This document shows positions 58,110 through 64,000 of a DNA stretch of 64,000 nucleotides, piece by piece. The notes under the pieces are model-generated. The model did no database searches, was not told the DNA's origin, and worked only from the letters and a program-made list of their open reading frames with translations. The DNA is from Bombyx mori (taxonomy: Eukaryota; Arthropoda; Insecta; Lepidoptera; Bombycidae), in assembly GCF_030269925.1 (NCBI RefSeq), contig NC_085129.1, positions 28,501 to 92,500 of the forward strand, written 5' to 3'. Every line of letters begins with the position of its first letter. The first letter of the stretch is position 1. The position numbers and the translations under genes were made by a program.

Positions 58110-58748
58110 GGGGTTGATTGCTTCCCGCTTCCGTAGGTTTAACCCGCGATTCCCTACAAGTAACCCCTGGGTGGTGCAAAACGGGAGCCGAATACATAAT
58201 CGGTGGTAGGACTTGTCCGACTGGCTGGCGACCACCCTCCAACTAGAGTCCGCCGCCAAATAGCCTAGCTGTGTTCCGGCGTGTGGGTTGGAGAGCCAGT
58301 GTTATTCCTACCCTTTCCTCTTCCTTGTTGGGGGTGAATCTTGGCGATACCTGGAACATGCGGAGCAGACGTGCGTGTGAGCTCGCGGGACGTGATTGTT
58401 TGACGGGGGTATAGGGAGACCCAGTGAAACGGTGTTCGCCGCCGCCCGCCGGTCAGTTGGGGACCTGAACCCGGGTGTCACTACTAAACTCCGCCCCGGG
58501 AAGCTGTCCCGCCAACCGGTGTAAAATCCTGTCGTGCGGTCGTCGTGCCGGAGTCGGAGACCGGAGTGGATCCCGGCGATCGCACGCAGGGTGGACTGGG
58601 GGCCCTTCCATGCCCTGCGTCAGTCGCTCACGCAACCCGTGGTCGAGCACGTACTGTGCTCCGCGCTTTATTCAGGTATTGTCACGATTTCGCCTCGAAC
58701 ATCCTACCCCGCCCAATCCCACTCTCCAAATAAAAAAAAAAAAAAAAA
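58110..58748 (+). promoter_or_regulatory. F 5' region ending in an A18 run
   Basis: G+C-rich leader without a convincing ORF. It ends in a run of about 18 A just before the ORF ATG at 58749. The run could be a slippage-prone tract in the leader or the scar of a fused older 3' end. Confidence 0.55.
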
Positions 58749-61709
58749 ATGAAAGTTCGAAAAAGGAAAAGGGTTTTGTCGGCGACTCCCCATTCCACAT
58801 TTAATGTGGATTTCAGCAATGTAAGGGGTCTACATAGCAACCTCGACGCCGTACACCACCATCTTGAGACGGCGCAGCCTGCCCTTCTTTTTCTGACGGA
58901 GACGCAGATATCTGCTCCGGATGATACTTCGTACCTTGAATACCCCGGCTACGTATTGGAGCACAACTTCCTGCGTAAAGCCGGGGTGTGTGTATTCGTC
59001 CGGGCTGATGTCTGTTGTCGCCGTCTACGAAGCCTCGAACAACGGGACCTGTCCCTCTTGTGGCTGCGCGTAGATCACGGGGGCTGTACCCGAGTCTACG
59101 CGTGCCTGTACAGGTCCCACAGCAGTGATGCAGGTTCAGCTCTGATAGAGCATGTGCAAGAGGGGACTAACCGCGTGCTTGAGCAGTACCCATCTGCGGA
59201 GGTGGTGGTTCTTGGAGACTTTAACGCTCATCACCAAGAGTGGTTGGGGTCCAGAACCACTGACCTCCCGGGTCGGACTGCCTACGATTTCGCCTTGGCC
59301 TACGGCCTCTCCCAGCTGGTGACACAGCCCACCCGTGTCCCAGATATTGAGGGGCACGAGCCTTCTCTGTTGGACCTTCTGCTGACCACCGATCCAGCCG
59401 GATACAGTGTGGTGGTCGACGCTCCACTTGGATCGTCTGATCACTGCCTTATCCGTGCTGCCACACCACTCTCTCGTCCTAGTCGTCGAACGACGACCAG
59501 GTATCGAAGAGTTTGGCAGTATTTGTCAGCAGATTGGGATGGATTGCGTGAGTTTTACGCATCCTACCCATGGGGGCGGTTCTGCTTTTCCTCTGCTGAT
59601 CCTGACGTCTGTGCGGACCGTCTTAAAGACGTGGTGCTCCAGGGGATGGAATTGTTTATTCCCTCCTCTGAAGTGCCCGTTGGGGGTCGCAGCAGACCCT
59701 GGTATAACAATGCCAGCAGGGATGCTGCACACCTCAAGCGGTCCGCATACGTTGCATGGGATGATGCTAGGAGACGTCGGGATCCTAACATCTCAGAGGA
59801 AAGGCGGAAATATAACGCCGCTTCCAGGTCCTACAAGAAGGTTATTGCCAGGGCGAAATCGGAGCACGTTGCTAGAATTGGCGAGCGACTGAAGAGCTAT
59901 CCCTCTGGGAGCCGTGCTTTTTGGTCGCTCGCCAAAGCTGCAGAAGGTAACTTTTGCAGGTCTAGTCTCCCACCACTACGCAAGTCCGATGACAGTCTGG
60001 CCCATAGTGCGAAAGAGAAGGCTGACCTTCTGGTCAAACTCTTCGCCTCGAACTCGACTGTGGACGACGGGGGTGCCACACCACCGAACATCCTCCGGTG
60101 TGATAGTTCCCTGCCGGAGATCTGCTTTACACAGTGTGCAGTCAGGCGGGAACTCCGACTCCTGGACGTCCATAAGTCGAGCGGGCCAGACGGCATCCCT
60201 GCAGTGGTTCTGAAAACGTGCGCCCCTGAGCTGACGCCTGCGCTAACGCGTTTGTATCGCCTCTCTTATTGCGCTAACAGGGTTCCGTCTTCATGGAAGA
60301 CTGCCCACGTCCACCCTATCCCCAAGAAGGGTGACCGGTCGGACCCATCGAGCTACAGGCCTATCGCGATAACTTCCTTGCTTTCCAAGGTGATGGAGCG
60401 AATAATTAATATACAACTCCTGAAGTATCTGGAGGATCGCCAGCTGATCAGTGACCGACAGTACGGTTTCCGTCACGGTCGCTCAGCTGGCGATCTTCTT
60501 GTATACCTTACTCACAGGTGGGCTGAAGCCTTGGAGAGCAAGGGCGAGGCTCTTGCTGTGAGCCTTGATATTGCGAAGGCCTTCGACAGGGTCTGGCATA
60601 GGGCACTTCTGTCGAAGCTACCATCTTACGGAATCCCCGAGGGTCTCTGCAAGTGGATCGCTAGCTTTTTGGATGGGCGGAGCATCACGGTCGTTGTAGA
60701 CGGTGACTGTTCTGATACCATGACCATTAACGCTGGCGTTCCACAAGGTTCGGTGCTCTCCCCCACGCTTTTCATCCTGTATATCAATGACATGCTGTCT
60801 ATTGATGGCATGCATTGCTATGCGGATGACAGCACGGGGGATGCGCGATATATCGGCCATCAGAGTCTCTCTCGGAGCGTGGTGCAAGAGAGACGATCAA
60901 AACTTGTGTCTGAAGTGGAGAACTCTCTGGGGCGAGTCTCCAAATGGGGTGAATTGAACTTGGTTCAATTCAACCCGTTAAAGACACAAGTTTGCGCGTT
61001 CACTGCGAAGAAGGACCCCTTTGTCATGGCACCGCAATTCCAAGGAGTATCCCTGCAACCTTCCGAGAGTATTGGGATACTTGGGGTCGACATTTCGAGC
61101 GATGTCCAGTTTCGGAGTCATTTGGAAGGCAAAGCCAAGTTGGCGTCCAAAATGCTGGGAGTCCTCAACAGAGCGAAGCGGTACTTCACGCCTGGACAAA
61201 GGCTTTTGCTTTATAAAGCACAAGTCCGGCCTCGCGTGGAGTACTGCTCCCATCTCTGGGCCGGGGCTCCCAAATACCAGCTTCTTCCATTTGACTCCAT
61301 ACAGAGGAGGGCCGTTCGGATTGTCGATAATCCCGGTCTCACGGATCGTTTGGAACCTCTGGGTCTGCGGAGGGACTTCGGTTCCCTCTGTATTTTGTAC
61401 CGTATGTTCCATGGGGAGTGCTCTGAGGAATTGTTCGAGATGATACCGGCATCTCGTTTTTACCATCGCACCGCCCGCCACCGGAGTAGAGTTCATCCAT
61501 ACTACCTGGAGCCACTGCGGTCATCCACAGTGCGTTTCCAGAGGTCTTTTTTGCCACGTACCATCCGGCTATGGAATGAGCTCCCCTCCACGGTGTTTCC
61601 CGAGCGCTATGACATGTCCTTCTTCAAACGAGGCTTGTGGAGAGTATTAAGCGGTAGGCAGCGGCTTGGCTCTGCCCCTGGCATTGCTGAAGTCCATGGG
61701 CGACGGTAA
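58749..61709 (+). CDS. F endonuclease-reverse transcriptase (986 aa)
   Basis: Intact LINE polyprotein. Endonuclease: SNVRGLHSNLD, LTETQIS, GDFNAHHQEWLGS and SSDHC near 231. RT: KSSGPDGIPAVVLK, YRPIAITSLLSKVMERII, YGFRHGRSAGD, motif A SLDIAKAFDRVWH, GVPQGSVLSPTLF and CYADDST near 690. The C-terminal region has the HLWAGAPKYQL and RTIRLWNELPS text common in insect LINEs. The first ATG follows the A run. No ORF1 is seen upstream. The frame is complete. Confidence 0.92.
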   Translation: MKVRKRKRVLSATPHSTFNVDFSNVRGLHSNLDAVHHHLETAQPALLFLTETQISAPDDTSYLEYPGYVLEHNFLRKAGVCVFVRADVCCRRLRSLEQRDLSLLWLRVDHGGCTRVYACLYRSHSSDAGSALIEHVQEGTNRVLEQYPSAEVVVLGDFNAHHQEWLGSRTTDLPGRTAYDFALAYGLSQLVTQPTRVPDIEGHEPSLLDLLLTTDPAGYSVVVDAPLGSSDHCLIRAATPLSRPSRRTTTRYRRVWQYLSADWDGLREFYASYPWGRFCFSSADPDVCADRLKDVVLQGMELFIPSSEVPVGGRSRPWYNNASRDAAHLKRSAYVAWDDARRRRDPNISEERRKYNAASRSYKKVIARAKSEHVARIGERLKSYPSGSRAFWSLAKAAEGNFCRSSLPPLRKSDDSLAHSAKEKADLLVKLFASNSTVDDGGATPPNILRCDSSLPEICFTQCAVRRELRLLDVHKSSGPDGIPAVVLKTCAPELTPALTRLYRLSYCANRVPSSWKTAHVHPIPKKGDRSDPSSYRPIAITSLLSKVMERIINIQLLKYLEDRQLISDRQYGFRHGRSAGDLLVYLTHRWAEALESKGEALAVSLDIAKAFDRVWHRALLSKLPSYGIPEGLCKWIASFLDGRSITVVVDGDCSDTMTINAGVPQGSVLSPTLFILYINDMLSIDGMHCYADDSTGDARYIGHQSLSRSVVQERRSKLVSEVENSLGRVSKWGELNLVQFNPLKTQVCAFTAKKDPFVMAPQFQGVSLQPSESIGILGVDISSDVQFRSHLEGKAKLASKMLGVLNRAKRYFTPGQRLLLYKAQVRPRVEYCSHLWAGAPKYQLLPFDSIQRRAVRIVDNPGLTDRLEPLGLRRDFGSLCILYRMFHGECSEELFEMIPASRFYHRTARHRSRVHPYYLEPLRSSTVRFQRSFLPRTIRLWNELPSTVFPERYDMSFFKRGLWRVLSGRQRLGSAPGIAEVHGRR

Positions 61710-61755
61710 CCACTCACCATCAGGTGGGCCGTATGCTCGTCTGCCTACAAGGGCA

Positions 61756-61757
<2 letters not shown>

Positions 61758-61843
<86 letters not shown>
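61758..61843 (+). other. Poly(A) tail of F
   Basis: 86 consecutive A, the last three possibly part of the target duplication. The length and purity suggest a recent insertion, or uncertain homopolymer length in the assembly. Confidence 0.9.
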
Positions 61844-61846
<3 letters not shown>

Positions 61847-62734
61847 TTGCTAGAAAGCAACAAAAAAATGGAGGAGCTAAGACTAGCGATGGAGAGACAG
61901 CAAGAAAGCTTAAAAAGTACTGCAACATATGCGAGCGCGACCGCCACTCTGAACGAAAAGCCACTACCAAAACGGAATACGTTACACTCACTGGTGGTAA
62001 CCTCAAAAAATGAATCGGAAACTGGAGAAGAGGTTTTAGATAGAGTTAGAAAGGCGGTTGACGCAAAGGAGGGTTGGATTAAGGTTGAAAGAGTAAGGAA
62101 GGCGAAAGATAGGAAAATCATAATGGGCTTCAGAACGACAGAAGAAAGGAACAAAATAAAAGATAGATTTGGAAAAGAGGGAATAGACCTCGTTGTCGAG
62201 GAGGTGAAAAATAAAGACCCACTCCTGATCCTCAAAAACGTCCTACTGGTCAATACTGATGAAGATGTTCTCAGGGCTTTGAGGAACCAGAACAGGGATA
62301 TCTTTCGCGGTCTGGACAGCGAGGAGGACAGGTTGGGAATTAAATACAGAAGAAGAACCAGGAATCCCCACACGAATCACATCGTGATCAGCACCTCCCC
62401 CGCTATCTGGCGTAAAGTCTTGGAAGTTGGATATCTGCATATTGATCTTCAGCGGGTCAAGGCGGAAGACCAATCTCCACTTGTGCAGTGTACTCGCTGC
62501 TTGGGGTATGGTCACAGTAAACGCTTCTGCAAAGAGCCCACAGACCTGTGTAGCCATTGTGGAGGACCCCACCTGAGAACCGAGTGTGCAGATTGGCTTG
62601 CAGATATACCACCCACATGCAAAAATTGTACTGGAGACAAACTGGACCAAGTTTGCCATAACGCCTTTAGTTATGATTGCCCAACCCGACAAAAACGGGA
62701 TGAGCTGGCACGTTTGACCATAGCCTATTGCTAA
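61844..62734 (+). pseudogene. E4 ORF1, C-terminal part
   Basis: Continues E4 ORF1 after F: coiled coil (NKKMEELRLAMERQ), gag core, and zinc knuckles CTRCLGYGHSKRFC, CSHCGGPHLRTEC and CKNC...H...C, ending IAYC*. Homologous to E3 residues from about 190 onward. The only Met-free entry (TTG at 61844) reflects interruption, not a real start. Confidence 0.9.
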
Positions 62735-64000
62735 GGGCACGCTCAGGTACGAACAGCAGACAACAAAATACCTCCCTATAAATATAGCCCAGATTAACTT
62801 ACAGCGCAAAAAACTAGCAACTGACGAATTAATGATTGAGGCGAACAGGGAGAAAATTGACATTGCTATGATCCAGGAACCCTATGTCGGTGGAGGAAGC
62901 TTTATGAGGGACTACAGAGGCGTAAAAATATACCAAAGAAATGGGACGGACGAGGGAACGGTAAAAACAGCAATAGCCGTATTTAATAAAGACCTCGAGG
63001 TAAATATGATTCCACACTTTACCACAAACAACATCTCGATGGTAAGAGTCAAAATAGCTTCATGGGAAATGTATGTCGTAGCATTCTACTTCGAGCCTGA
63101 CCAACCAATCGACCCCTACCTAGAAAAATTAAGAGAAATAAAAACAGAATTGGGCACAAAGAAAATAATTATGGGGGGAGATATAAATGCAAAAAGCACC
63201 TGGTGGGGAGGGTTAAAGGAAGATAGTAGAGGAAGATCTGTGTCAGGAGCTATAGAAGAAATGAGAATGCAAATCCTAAATACCGGGGATACTCCGACTT
63301 TCTACACAATCAGAGGAAGCAAGATTTATAAAAGCTTCGTAGATATCACTCTCTGCTCAGAGAATATTTACGATCTTGTTGAGGACTGGGAAGTGAAGGA
63401 CTTCATCAGCTCGGATCATGGTGTGATTACAATGAAGATTAAACTTCAAAGACAAAGAGGGAAAGAGATAGTGAGAACGACTAGATTATACAACACGAAG
63501 AAAGCGGACTGGGAAAAATTTCACAAAAAGTTGACTGAAACAAAAAAAGATTACAACATACAATTAGATAAAGTTCAACAAATTAAAACTAGAAATGAAT
63601 TGGAAAAATTTATAGAGACATATACTAAAGCAATGACCGATACATGTAAAAAAGTAATACCAATGAAGAAGAAAAAGGAAAAAGTTAACTTACCATGGTG
63701 GTCCGATGAACTCCGGAGATTGAAGAAGGACGTGATCACGAAGAAACGAAGAATCCGATGCGCAGCCCCAATCCGGAGGGAGAGTGTGATAAAAGAGTAT
63801 CTGGAAGCAAAGGAAAAATATGAGAATGAAGTAAAAACTGCACAAGTAGAAAGCTGGAAGAACTTCTGCAATAAACAGGACAGAGAAGGAGTATGGGAAG
63901 GAATATATAGGGTCATTAGGAAAACATCGAGACAACCGGAGGATATGCCATTGATCAAGGATGGGAAATGCCTAGAACCGGAAGAATCGGCACAACTGCT
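62724..64000 (+). CDS. E4 ORF2, endonuclease part (runs off window)
   Basis: The frame is open from 62724 to the window end with no stop. Endonuclease motifs are IQEPYVGGG, GGDINAKSTWWGG and SSDHG, followed by the linker up to KDGKCLEPEESAQLL, before RT. It lies in the +1 frame relative to ORF1 with an 11-nt overlap. Where E1 has ATG, this copy has ACG (62739-62741), so there is no AUG at the expected start. Coordinates mark the open frame. Confidence 0.88.

Larger units (their letters stand above)
58110..61843 (+). mobile_element. CR1/Rex1-like LINE F inserted in E4 ORF1
   Basis: Single-ORF LINE with 640-bp leader, 986-codon ORF and 3' end GTGGGCCGTATGCTCGTCTG followed by CCTACAAGGGCAATA and a pure poly(A) of 86. 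Flanked by AAATTG. The clade is inferred from an endonuclease beginning NVRGLHSNLDAV and RT text and is not certain; a Jockey-superfamily relative is the alternative. Confidence 0.85.
55989..64000 (+). mobile_element. TRAS-like retrotransposon E4, interrupted by LINE F, runs off window
   Basis: Plus-strand TRAS-type element with 5' UTR like E1, ORF1 split by element F, and the start of ORF2 at the window edge. Without F and a 23-bp duplication its ORF1 would be full length. It is related to E3 by ORF1 start (MFG) and to E1 by leader sequence. Confidence 0.9.

Noticed and set aside
58110..58748. Separate SINE or host sequence upstream of the F ORF
   Set aside because: Not excluded, but its position between the AAATTG target duplication and the ORF fits a LINE leader. 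No tRNA-like boxes recognised.
61647..62006. Phe-rich ORFs across poly(A) tracts (also 22045-22320)
   Set aside because: Artefact of homopolymer translation.
1..64000. Telomerase, host genes, rRNA or tRNA genes
   Set aside because: No sequence resembling them was found. Everything longer than a few hundred bases belongs to a retrotransposon or telomeric repeat.

Overview
The window appears to be an invertebrate telomere or subtelomere, most likely from a moth or butterfly. No host gene, rRNA, tRNA or CRISPR array is visible. It contains (CCTAA)n tracts and almost nothing else but non-LTR retrotransposons. CCTAA/TTAGG is the arthropod telomere repeat. Elements that sit in it in two opposite orientations match the lepidopteran TRAS type (mRNA sense on the CCTAA strand) and SART type (mRNA sense on the TTAGG strand) of the R1 clade. 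Lengths agree with this: the best TRAS-like copy is about 7.8 kb and the SART-like copies are 6.7-7.1 kb. Every telomeric tract reads CCTAA on the + strand, so the chromosome end, if this is terminal, should lie to the left.

Layout. 1-3814: 5' portion of SART-like element A1 (-). 3815-3931: CCTAA tract. 3932-10225: TRAS-like E1 (+), with ORF2 broken by a 289-bp deletion. 10226-10267: tract. 10268-14513: TRAS-like E2 (+), with an intact gag-like ORF1 but no ORF2, an arrangement like Drosophila HeT-A. 14514-14565: tract. 14566-22330: TRAS-like E3 (+), the most complete one. 22331-45584: a head-to-tail array of SART family B elements on the - strand. B1 is full length but RT-dead, B2 and B4 are full length and intact, and B3 and B5 are 1.2-kb remnants. 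Each junction has exactly one 7-bp CCTAACC. 45585-55870: a composite SART copy whose 3' part is family B and whose 5' part is family A. It is 5'-truncated in ORF1 and split by an intact Jockey-like element D (47869-53046) with a CTGGCC target duplication. 55871-55988: CCTAA tract. 55989-64000: TRAS-like E4 (+), with ORF1 split by a CR1/Rex1-like LINE F (58110-61843) and ORF2 running off the window.

How the parts work. Each telomeric element encodes a gag-like ORF1 with three C-terminal zinc knuckles and an ORF2 with an APE-type endonuclease that should nick telomeric DNA and a reverse transcriptase that copies the mRNA at the nick. The TRAS-like ORF2s also carry RNase H. SART ORF1 and ORF2 are joined by UAAUG, or its variant CAAUGA. 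TRAS ORF2 lies in the +1 frame, overlapping the end of ORF1, and two of three copies have no AUG there. A 5.6-kb block (about 32968-38584) is repeated almost perfectly at 41247-46867, so the SART array has also grown by DNA-level duplication, or the assembly has duplicated it.

Main candidates for new biology are the gag-only TRAS-like element E2, a covarying 3'-UTR hairpin shared by E1, E2 and E3, structured 5' regions shared between SART families whose proteins differ, and remnants that keep the element's 5' terminal bases.
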